Below, piece by piece: positions 1 through 10,172 of a stretch of DNA of 64,000 nucleotides. The stretch's first letter is position 1, and each line of letters starts with the position of its first letter. The notes beneath the pieces are model-generated. The model saw only the letters and a program-made list of their open reading frames with translations. It was not told the DNA's origin and searched no databases. The stretch is from Pascua guehoae. Taxonomy: Eukaryota; Basidiomycota; Tremellomycetes; Trichosporonales; Trichosporonaceae. A program made the position numbers and the translations under genes. The stretch lies in NCBI GenBank assembly GCA_001600415.1, contig BCJX01000013.1, positions 124,001-188,000 of the forward strand, given 5' to 3'.

Positions 1-1109
1 GTGGGCGTGTTGGGTTCGGAGTTGTCGTTGGGCTTGCACTTGCCGTCTACAATCTTGCCCTGCTTGCCACCCGTGCTACAATCCGAACCCTCCGTTATTG
101 GGGTCTCGACGACGCAGTTACCCTTGTCGTATTTGCCCTTCTGACCCTTGGCCGTCTCGCATTCGGTCCCGTCGACGGGGATAGGCAAGCAGTTGCGGGG
201 GTCCTTGGGGTCGCGGTACCCCTCCTTGCCATCGTCGATCTTGCACGAGTCGCCACCAAAGACACACGTTTTGCCGTCGTTGTCGTAAACACCCTCGTCG
301 CCCCCGAGCTCGCAGGCGTCGCCTGGTGTGTGCGACACTTCCGTTGCCTTGCACGTGCCGTCTTCTTGGACCGTGCCCGCTTCGCCATCTTCCGTCTTAC
401 ACGATTTGCCTGGGTTGGGGTCCGATTCCGCCTTGCATGTCTTTAGGTCGCTCTGGAGCTTGCCTTCCGTCCCATCGTCCAACTTGCAAGGGTCGCCCTC
501 CTTGGGGGCAGCAGTGCCGCCCGAGCCGCATGTGCCGTCGTCACCGATCTTGTCCGTGGAACCATCTTTGAGGTAGCAGGTTCCTCCTTTCGCAGTGTCG
601 GGAGACAGGTCGATGCATTCGGAACCCTGGTACGTTCCAAAGCGACCATTGTCCGTGAAGCAAGGGTCTCCGGGAATGGGGACAAAGGGAGGAATGTCAG
701 GCATGGTCGAGCAGATCGCCGCCGCCTCCTCGAGTTTGCTTTTGGTGAAATCACCCTCATCGACATACGACGTGTCCAAGCAATAAAAGCATTTAGCCAC
801 TTCGTTGAAATTTGCTTGCTGTATGTTAGCACTTTGCTTGCCTCTGTACGACACTTACATTATCGCAAAGCTGGGCTGTACAATCCGAGCTCGGGTCGAC
901 ACCGCAGCGCTCGGCCCAATCGAACCACCACCGGCATGTCCCACTCGCTTGGCACATGGTGTCCAGGTTCCCGTAGTAGTCGTCCGTCGGGTCGCGAATG
1001 TAAAGATGCGGAGCGGCGAGTGCTGTCGTCAGCTGTTGTCCACAATATGGTGCTCACCCCCCATGGCTGAAAAGGCAAACGTCGCAGTGATGCTGAGGCG
1101 AGCTAGCAT
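1..1109 (-). CDS. Secreted cysteine-rich repeat protein, 3' end outside the window
   Basis: The model is complement(join(<1..818, 859..1022, 1058..1109)). Exon 1 encodes a signal peptide (MLARLSITATFAFSAMG) and ends in phase 1 after 17 codons. Two short introns follow (35 and 40 nt, donors GTGAGC and GTAAGT, with CTGAC/CTAAC near the acceptors). The mature part has a Trp/Cys-rich start and then a run of short modules with Cys, a DDGTEGKL- or DNDGKTC-like turn and another Cys. The frame stays open to base 1, so the C-terminus is missing. It is a paralogue of the divergent gene at 3136-4888: similar modules, and the same 17-codon phase-1 first exon. The likely place is the cell surface or secretion. 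The family function is not known to me. Confidence is high that it is coding and moderate for exact splice sites. Confidence 0.75.
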
Positions 1110-1200
1110 TGTGGCTGCGTGTTGTCTGGGGTTATTGTCTGGGGTGGAAGTTGATGTCTGTAGGTCGTTGCTTGACACTGTAGCATCTCTTCTGCGCGAT

Positions 1201-1210
1201 GATATTTATG
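1201..1210 (-). promoter_or_regulatory. TATA-like box of the leftmost gene
   Basis: On the minus strand this reads CATAAATATC, about 95 nt upstream of the ATG at 1109. The position fits a core promoter element. It is a single AT-rich motif, so it remains a guess. Confidence 0.3.
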
Positions 1211-3084
1211 CTCTTCACGAGCTCAAAGAATGGAAACAGGACCGATAGACGATTTCTCGCACTCCCTCACCTCTCCTCGCTTCCCCCCCTTGCGCTTCCG
1301 TGCCCATCTCCTTCCCCTCCCCGGTGCCCCCGACTGCTTGGCACTGTACTATTCTCGACACCAGACCATCACCCTTCGTCCTACACACCATGTACCATGG
1401 CTGTAAACCGTGCAATCATTGACACTGCCTCTCGACTCATGATCAACACAGGAACACCACAAACTCGGCTTTTGCTTGTTGATCTGCATCGGAAATGCCA
1501 CAAACCGGCACCAACCGGCACAGCCGTCACGGCCGTCACCTCACTCGTCAATCTGGATCTGGAAACGTCAGTGCCAAGGCGGAGAAATTGAATACAAACC
1601 GAACACTGCTCCGACACAGCCTTCTCACACCCCGTGACATTGGATCAACGCTTCAGTCACCTGTACCGTACATTGGGACGCCTGTGGCTCGGGCCCCCTG
1701 CGCGGGGGGACCCAGATTTCCGGTCAGCCCCGTAGGACAAGTGAGACTGCTGTATAACACATTGCTCGAGATGCATCTCATCCGCAGCGGATAACCACAT
1801 CCGCAGTTTGTAGTCTCATACGCCACCCTCTCGCGCAAGTTTATAGGCCCGATTACACAACAAGAGCTGTGTACGGAGGCCGCCTCCTTAATTTACGGAG
1901 GACTGACAAACAGAGTACAGAACACAGCACGGCCAACCATTTGCAGGGGCCTGAAACATGGTCCAGGCCTCTGTCGTTGGCTTGCACGACGATTGGTTGG
2001 CTTGCCTAGCAGCAAGCCATGCACGGCCACTTGGCGGCCACATTGCGGAATGTGTTCCTGAGTTCCTGGCAGACTGAATTTAACCTCTCAAATGTCCGGA
2101 AGACGTCGATCGAACAACAAGGTTAATTTGCCTCTTGCAATGCCGGGCCGCTCGGGGACCCTTTCACGATGAGTGTCTGGCGCGAGCACTGTCCTCCAGA
2201 CTCTTTCAGGGTGAAGATGAAGAAACGCCCCGTGGGTCACCAGGTTATTGTTAGGTCAACACCCAAGAGTTCCATTGACAAGGGCTCATGACAAGGTGGC
2301 TGCTTGTCTGCAACACTGGGGGTTAGGTAACCCTCAACCAATGCGGCAGTGCTGAGACCTGTCGTAGAACACGTCATTGGACGAGCAGTGTTTGAGGGTG
2401 AGCAGTGGCAAGAGATCTGATGGGCATGGGCCGGGAGCGGGCCATGTCTAGATCTGACAGTGGTCCGAGTTGGCCGCATTCGACAACCTGCATTTTAGCT
2501 GCTGACATTGTGCGTCGCTCACGTTTATAGGCCAAAGACAAGTTCGGGTACTGGTCTACATCTGGTTCGGGTACACCACACGATGCAAAACGCAGTGGAC
2601 GTTTTGGCAATGCAGGCTTGGCAAACGGCAACTCTGGGAACAGGCAGAGTGCGCTACACCTCGACCCGCAAGTCTGCCTCAAAGTGTCTTTCCTGGTCCT
2701 CCCGGTATCGTATCATATCACGTCCTCGTCCAAGCATCGCCTTTCCCCAACGCTTTGCGAACCCCGACTTCCTCGGCACGATTATGCCCCCGCCAGTTGC
2801 TGGCCATCAGAGTTGCCACCCGTAGCATGACGTTACGCTCCCGCGGAACGAGGGCCCGTAAAGTGGTCAATGTTGAATGGAACAAGCGCGGCTAAGAAAG
2901 GCGAGCTGCAAGGCGAGGTGCTGTAGGGCACAATGTACAGCAGGCAGGGGAAGCGCCTCCGAGAGGCGTCATGAACTAGTGGCTGCCCAGGGTCGCAACT
3001 GTGGCCAGATCTAAACGAGGATTGCCACAAAGGGCATGAGACAGGACGCACGGGGTTCTCGCTAGGGGACATAGAGAAGCGACT
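1211..3084. other. Divergent intergenic region, no gene seen
   Basis: About 1.9 kb lies between the two divergent cysteine-rich genes. ORFs on both strands are short, lack recognisable domains and do not join by plausible introns. It probably holds both promoters. The GC-rich stretch near 1500-1540 contains a small imperfect direct repeat (ccgtcacggccgtcacc). Confidence 0.5.
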
Positions 3085-3090
3085 TATAAG
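3085..3090 (+). promoter_or_regulatory. TATA-like box (TATAAG)
   Basis: TATAAG lies 20 nt before an ATG at 3106 and about 50 nt before the in-frame ATG at 3136. If it is the TATA box, transcription would start beyond 3106, which favours 3136 as the start. Confidence 0.3.
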
Positions 3091-3135
3091 TGAGTAGGTC
3101 TCGGCATGCACCTGTTTTTCAGCACCTTGCACGCG

Positions 3136-4888
3136 ATGCTGCTCTTCAAGTGCATTGCAAGTGTGGTGGTGTTTGCTTCCCTCGGAGGTGAGTACGGGGT
3201 CGGTATGGCCGTTGGCAAACGTCTAATAACTAGTGGCTGTCACTCCAACACCGACGTACCGCCCCGATATCGACGTTAGACACATCCAACTTGATCCCCG
3301 TCAGGATGCTTCTAGTCTCCCTGCGACATCGACCTCCAGCGGGCCAGGCAGTCGTGGTACCTTACCCTGCGAATACGAGGACACGTCCCAGGTGGCACGG
3401 ATCACATGCTGGGAAACTTCTGGGGGTGAAGTGGGCTACCCCTGCGTCGATCCAAATAACCACGAAGGAGTGATCATGAGGGACGCCGACGGCTGGTATT
3501 GTTGGTTCGTTTCCTCTTGCATGCTCCCCGACGGTCGCGGAGGCAAATATTCACCGAACCGCGATACTTGCATAGACCCCAACCCCCCGACATCCGACAA
3601 TTGCACCTTGCCGGACGGCCGGCCGGGCAAGCTCAGCGACGATGGCGAGACGTGCGAGGACCCGGACCCCGACCCACCCAATACCAACAACTGCACCTTG
3701 CCCGATGGGCGTCCAGGCAAGCTCGGCGCCGACGGCAAGACGTGCGAGGACCCTGACGCAAACCCACCCAATACGAACTGCACCTTGCCCGATGGTCGTC
3801 CAGGCAAGCTCAGCGACGATGGCGAGACGTGCGATGACCCGGATCCCGACCCACCCAGTTCCACCAACTGCACCTTGCCAGACGGCCGTCCAGGCAAGCT
3901 CGGCGCCGACGGCAAGACGTGCGAGGACCCCGACCCTTCGCCAGGCTGCACGGTGGACGGCAAGCCGGGCAAATTGTACGGCAAGCCTGGGGTCTGCATG
4001 CTCGAAGATTGCGACCTCCCCGATGGCACAAAGGGCAAACGCAACACCGATGGCATATGCATTAGCACCGCAGAGCCAGAGGACGGGTGTAAAAAGCTCG
4101 GGGGCAAGATGGTGAATGGCAAATGCGTCCTTCCAGGCGACCCTTGCGACAAGAACGGGACCAAGGGTATTCTAGCCGAAGACCTTGTAACGTGTGACCC
4201 GCTGCCCACGGGGGACTGTGAGACGGCCAACGGGAAGAAGGGTAAATACGACGCCGAGGGCCGCTGTGTCGCCGACCCCGACACACCCGACATTGGCACC
4301 ATCTGTACGACAACCGACAACAAGCCGGGCAAGATTGATCAAAACCACCAATGCGACCCGGACGATGAAACAGCCCCCGTCACTCCACCGAAGACGTCGA
4401 CCATTTGCACCAGTGGTGGCGAGCAAGGCGTCAGCGACAGCAAGGGCAATTGTGTCGTTACGCAGCGACCAAACGGTACACCCGTCTTCCCACCAGACAC
4501 CCCCGGCGCGCCTCAAGTGGACGCCGCCACGAGGGAGACGGATAGTGGCGGTGGTGTCAAGCCTTGGGTCATTGGCGCCGCGGCAGCGGGAGGCGTCGTG
4601 GTTCTCGTCGCAGCGGCCGCAGCGACCGTCGGCTGCCAGTATCAATGGGACCACGATCGGCACAAGCTTCGCCGTCGCAAGAAGAAGAGGAGGAGGAGGG
4701 ACGACGACGAGTACGACCGTCCCCACCACGACGTCAACAAGCCGTTTGCGCCACAGCCCGTCGCCGAAGTCCCATACACTCCGTACACGTACGGTACCCC
4801 TTCCGGGCCGGGACCCGCGGCTACAGCATACCAGCCAGTCTACCCCCATAATCCGCCACCGCCTCAAGGTTACGGGTATCAACAGTAA
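3136..4888 (+). CDS. Cysteine-rich repeat type I membrane protein of the cell surface
   Basis: The model is join(3136..3187, 3234..4888), 568 residues; an earlier in-frame ATG is at 3106. Exon 1 encodes a signal peptide and ends in phase 1 after 17 codons, as in the paralogue at 1-1109, and the 46-nt intron ends CTAATAACTAG. The ectodomain has many modules of the form CTLPDGRPGKL..DG.TCEDPD, with Asp/Pro-rich linkers. Near residues 445-470 lies an Ala/Gly/Val-rich membrane segment (starting WVIGAAAAGG), followed by a strong basic stop-transfer (RRRKKKRRRR) and a Pro/Tyr-rich cytosolic tail. This shows a single-pass protein with an outside cysteine-rich region. The ligand or role is unknown; adhesion or sensing is only a guess. 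Confidence 0.8.
3602..3946 (+). repeat. Four tandem coding repeats of about 90 nt in the surface protein
   Basis: Units begin at 3602, 3692, 3779 and 3869 (90, 87, 90 and 78 nt). Each starts TGCACCTTGCC and encodes CTLPDGRPGKL. Units 1 and 3 carry SDDGET, units 2 and 4 carry GADGKT, so a two-unit block seems to have been duplicated. Confidence 0.8.
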
Positions 4889-5185
4889 AGAAAGAAATCC
4901 TCTGCCATTTCGCATTCCCATTCACGAAGCTTTTTTCGCCCACGGACTATTGTACATAATTTAGTCGACTACTCCTGAGGATGAATATCGTTTGTACAGG
5001 TTCGACAACATTTTCTGTTGAGGCCGAGCTGCCAAAAAAAATAATATGCTTAATGCAAAGACCCCGTCCGCTGCCCACAAGGTGGTTCAGTAAGCTAATC
5101 CTAGCACGACCTCAAACATGTCTGGCATTCATCACATTTACGTTGTCCATACTGATGCTCCACGTTGAACCACACAACCCTCACC

Positions 5186-8100
5186 TCACCCACCGAGCCC
5201 CATCGAGGAAAGCGCAGCGTTGAGCGTGTCCATCATGCCCCCGCCACCACCTGACCCCGAGTCCGCAAGTGCTCCCATCCCAGCCAGCGCCCCCATCCCA
5301 CCGATTCCTCCGCTGAAAGAGCTGAGCATGCTCGTGATACCCGTCGGGTCCAAGCCGCCCAAGGTGCCCAGGGCCAGGCTACTGAATATACCCGAACCGC
5401 CGCCAGAGCTCTGCTGTGCGACAAGTGAGGGGGGATCAAAACCGCCGCCAGAGCTCTGCTGTACCAATGAGGCAAAGTCGAAGCCTCCGCCAGAGCTGCT
5501 CTGCGGTACCAGTGATGATGGGTCGAAACCGCCACCGCCTGCGGTGTTCGAGCTGCCCCCGATGCTATCTCGTCAGCGAGGCTCGCGTGGGTACACATAC
5601 TTTGATATGAGCTGATATGCGCCGCTCAAGTTGTTGAGTGTGTCGAGCACCTGGTTGGTGGTGCTCGTCTGGGTGTTGTTCGTCTGGATGTTCAAGTACG
5701 GATTGGTATAGTTGGTCTGCAAGGGAATCGCTGCCGAGTTACCACCAAAGCCTGTCCCGCTCCCTTGACCTGCAGCGTTGAGGGTGGCCCAGCTGTTCCT
5801 GATCTCGGCCATCCGTCTGGCGTACTCTGCGTAGAAAATGCGCATGGCTTCGTCTTGTGTTTGCAAAGCCACATTGGTTGTAGACCTGGCAGGGGTTCCA
5901 TTCTGCTGTTGCTGCTGGGAGGCCGCCCGCAAGAGTGGAAGGCCAGCTTGCGGGTCGGACGCACTGCAAGCAAACTCCCACAGTGCACGGAGCGTGGGCA
6001 TCGAGAGCGAACAGCTGGCCGGGCCAGACTGGAACTGTTTGGTTGCACCGGCCCCAAGGGGTGTGGTGGACGCGTACCCCACCCAGCACTCGGGGCACAC
6101 GAGAAGACCAGGGTACCCATACCATTCGCGACCGGCCACAAGCTCGTTCCCGGGACACGCTGGCAGTGGTGCCATGCGGCGCACAAACGTTTCGAAACGC
6201 GACCAGTCGTTTGTGTCGAACGCCTCGTCGAGGCGGGCGAGATACGCTTTGCTCCTCGCACCGCTCGGGCAGAGGTCGCAAAACTGGCTTTGATTCGCGA
6301 CAGGGACCATAAAGGGCCCCAACCAGCGCGGCTCGACGTGACCCGCATGGCATGCGTCACAGAAATCAAAGTCGACACGCGCTCCAGGCAGCGTCCACCA
6401 CTTTGCATTCGGCCTGCCCATGATAGCTGGCATGATACGCGTCGCCGCCCGGTGGAAGATTGTAAAATCCCCATACGTCTCCGCAGCGGTACGCCAGGCG
6501 GCCGAAAGCGCAGGGTGATGGAGATCGCACACCCACTTGTCACCTGGGATGTTGGGCGACGAGTCTCGCACAAAGTCGTTCTCAAACGGACCACCGCTGA
6601 TGTGATCGACAAAACATGCCTCGGAGATGACGAGCCCCTCGATATTCTGCCGAGGCCTCCACCAGGTGGTAGAAGCCCTGTCCATGGCCTGCCCCGTACA
6701 CACGACCAATCCACGCCGGTCGGTACTAGCGAGCCACGAAGCCCATCCTCCCGGCTTTCCTGATGCACGAAGCAGCTCTTTGGCGTTGGAGCCCAGTGCC
6801 AGGTCGCACGAAACGTACTCCCCCAAAGCGGAGGGGGGCATCGGTTCAAATTCGGCAGCAAAAGAGGTTGAAAGAACAGTGTCCTCGTAGCACGCCTCGC
6901 AGACGACAAAGCCATCCAATGGCCTGTTTCGTCGCCGGAACCACTTGACGCCCGTGGGCGGCACCACCGGCGCCGGGCCTTTGCAGTCGGGAATCGCCGC
7001 CCGTCGTGCGATAAAGTCTTGCACGGGGCCGATTGTGTTCTGTTGGCGTGCAGTTGGGAGAATGGTGTGAGAAAGACGGGGCGTGTGGAACCGGCACCGC
7101 GCGCCGTGTTTGGTCACGGTGATAAAGTAGCTGGCGAGCGGGGTGTACATGATGTGCTGGGCGTGACAGCTCGTGCACATGAAGAAACCCGGCCAAGACA
7201 CCAGCTGATACCACGTCGTCGGGTAGTCGAGAACGCGGTCCTTTGGGCATTTGGCGAGTTGCGAGGGTGAGGCGCTGGAAGGGGCGTGGCGACTCCGAGT
7301 GCCCCCTTGGGCAGGTTGCTGGGGCGGTGGTACCCATACTGCGGCCGGAGGAGGAGCTGCAGGGGCTGGAGCCAGACCGATGGACCGAGCAGTGGTTGGG
7401 GTTGGTGTCATTGATGTCCCTGGGCCCGCGGATGAGAGGACGGGGGTGGCCGCGGGGCTGCCCGAGGCAGAAGGAATACTCGCGGTGGGAGTTTGCGACG
7501 ACGGTGCAGCATAAAGCGGTGGAGGTGGTCGGGAGGCGGTGGAAGTGGCAGAGGCGCTCAGTGAAGCAAGGCGGAGGGCAGTACGGTTGCCGCGACGTGC
7601 GCTGATTCTTTGAACCACTTCTTGGAGCCTGGCGTTGTAATCAGCTGTGGGTGGTGGAGTGCCACCCGCAGAAGGGCGGCGGGGAAGTGGGGGTGGTGGC
7701 GGACGGGCAGTCTGGTGAGTGTGAGCATGTAGAGCGCCAACGAGAGTAAAGGCCTACTGACGTTGGCAGCAGTAGGGCTTGTGTAACTGGTGGGCGAGGC
7801 TTGAAGGGAGTTGTTGTTGTAATACCCACCGGCAGACTGCCACCCACTCGAAGGCACAGTCACTTGTTGCGGGGGAGCATAGTACCCCGGCTGTTTGGGG
7901 TCAGAAGTGGCCGGGGAGATGCCCAGAAACTCACCGTAGAAGGCGTGTAACTCGAGTAGCGGCGGTTATGCTGCTGGTAGTTGTTCGGTGGCGGCGCGGG
8001 AGTATAGTACGCAGGCTCCGTGTTTTGGCGCATGGGTGGGGGATGAGAAGGTGTGGCATAATTGTTCGGTGCAGTCGCCGTGTAACCCCCACCGTGCACC

Positions 8101-8246
8101 TCCGATGTAGAATGCGAGTGTTGATGAGTTTGATAGTGGGGCTGCTGAGAGGTAGGACGCCGTGGAGGTAGTTGCGGGGGTTTATGCTGTGGGTTGTTCC
8201 CCATGTAGGTATTAGAATGCCCTTGGGCGCTGTAAGAGTTGGACAT
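5186..8246 (-). CDS. Large protein with five W...CxxC repeats, unknown family
   Basis: The model is complement(join(5186..5564, 5601..7711, 7762..7890, 7935..8246)), 976 residues. The start has a good context (GCCACCATG). All three introns keep phase (44, 50 and 36 nt). The N-terminal third is Gln/Pro/Tyr/Ser-rich and looks disordered. From about residue 320 to 700 a pattern recurs about every 90 residues: Trp, then a hydrophobic run, then CTSC (326), CEAC (418), SEAC (third copy, near 510), CDAC (598) and CPEC (686), followed by a Phe-rich stretch and a lone Cys. The third copy lacks its first Cys. The C-terminus is Gly/Ser/Met-rich with SSGGGFD repeats. The CxxC pairs suggest metal binding, but no known zinc-finger family is recognised. 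It is convergent with the surface protein gene (297 bp between stops). Confidence 0.75.
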
Positions 8247-10172
8247 GGTGGCGAGCAAGGACGAAGAGGAAAGGAAGACAGGCCTTTGTTCTTATGGCGG
8301 TTGCACAAAGCGCTCAGGTCCGCCCAGGTTCCGCTTCGAGCTGAATTGTGACTCGCTTCTCTAACTCCCTCCTCCCCTCCCCATCATGGTATTCGATGGT
8401 CCCTCTCGGACGTTTCAGTGCTGTGTCTCTGTGCCTGTCTCGTACCTAGTATAAGCCGATAGCTGTGTCGTCTGCTGATCCCCGTGTCGAAGTCTAGGCC
8501 TGTTGACACGTTTGCCATTGGTGGGAGGGTGGCAAGTTGCTCGAGTGTGGCGCGGTGGCGTTTAGATCTACGTCGGTGCTAAGACACACTTTGAGGCTAA
8601 AATAACCCAACCACTGGCCGCGCCGGTGCACAAAAGAGTCCCGACGTCGGCCAGCAGAGCATACCGAGCATGCCGAGGAGACTTGCGTTATGCCCGGCGG
8701 CCTAGAATACTTGTATCCTGATGTGTGTCTCAGATAGCGCAAGAGCATCGCCAACCTGCCAACATAACCTCCATCAACATCGCCAACGTAAGGCCCACAA
8801 ACGTCGCCAACGTAAAATCCACAAGCATCGCCGATATAAGCATCGCCAACATAGCTTCTCGAACATCGCCAACATAAAGTATCTCTAGTGGTAATTTGAG
8901 AACAGCTATTATCCCTCACGAGGCAGGAGCCACATCATGTCGCATTATGCACTTCGACCTCGGTGCAAGCCGGTCACAATGTGACACTCTCTGTTTCTCT
9001 CCAACTGTTCGGAGTGAGCCTGTTGCTCCTGCTGAGCCTCAATGCGTTTTGGCCGTGTTGCAAATCCCTTGAAACATTGGCGAGCAACAACACGCACAGA
9101 CCTGCTTCCATTCTCCCGATTTAGCACTGGCGCCAGTGAAACAGCAAGCATGTCTCGGCACTGTCGCACACAGCGGAACATTGGCGGGCACGAGAAACCC
9201 CCTGGTGAGTTCCGTTTGCTAACCCCTCCGTGATTATAGGAATATCAGCTCTCTGATACAGGCCAGTGTCACTCCAGGGCTGAAATGTAGGTCGCATCTC
9301 ATAAGAAACAAATGTTCCGATGCAACGGTGAGTAATGTGTGTGCCCACCACTCGCCGCGGAGCAATGTTTCAATACAATGCGAGGAGAGTACAAAGTGGG
9401 CAGTTACAAGCTTACCCATAGCACCTCGAGGAGAAAGTTACACGCCAGAACAACAGAAAGCGGTCAAGGCTATTCAGGCATACAGTGGCCACAAAGGCCA
9501 ATCGATCTCAAAGCCTCGTGCGACTTCGCAACGTACTAGAATGCGCTGGGAGTGAAGTGGCCCTTGGCACTCAGGCCTCATGCCAGGTGGTAACCACGTT
9601 ATGACGGAAGCAAGGTGCAAGGAATGGATGGCCAACGGCGGCGTTTGTACCAAACCGTTTCAGGCGCGGTTGCTGACACGCTGACCGGCTCGCATTCGAG
9701 GCCGAGCTTGGAGGCGGACATGTCCGCCTTTCCAGGACTGCTTTGGAATCAATGTCACCGGTGATTCTGCAACCGTTGTTCAGGACAAGCAGAAGAAATT
9801 GACGAGGTACGAGACCCTACTCACCCGCAAGCCCACCGTTTTCGGCGCGGCAAGACATGGCCGCGAGTGGGACGGGGACAACCACGACTCCGTGGGGGAC
9901 GTTGATGACCGGCGGCATCGGTTGGTGTGTGCCGGTGGCGCCCCACACTGGGCCGAATGGGGCAGCGGCTAAACGTCGGATAAGTGGACGATCGGCCATG
10001 GCCGGTGGGGATGGGCAAGTGACCGGCACACAGTCGCCGGTGGGGTCAGGATAAAGAAATGTCCAGGTCCGTCCCGTCGGGCTCCACTGGTGTAGTCACG
10101 ACAAACAATTGTGCGAGATATCATACGCATCAAACTCGACGTTCTTCTCAATCTTCAGCAGAGAGCACAACG
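8247..10172. other. Intergenic region without a supported gene
   Basis: About 1.9 kb between divergent genes. Only short ORFs without domains are seen. It includes the minisatellite at 8744-8877. The last 400 bp before 10173 are GC-rich and may be promoter. Confidence 0.45.
8744..8877. repeat. Minisatellite with about 24-nt units
   Basis: The core CATCGCCAACATA or CGTCGCCAACGTA recurs starting near 8746, 8777, 8801, 8825, 8840 and 8863. Spacing is mostly 23-24 nt. Read on the minus strand it gives a YVGD-type repeat in an ORF that otherwise looks non-coding. Confidence 0.65.

Noticed and set aside
4172..4921. Minus-strand ORF of 249 codons, and another at 3436-4332
   Set aside because: Both mirror the repetitive surface-protein gene; the plus strand has signal peptide, repeats and anchor.
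5765..6763. Plus-strand ORF of 332 codons
   Set aside because: It lies opposite the well-supported CxxC-repeat gene and has no domain; a GC-driven shadow.
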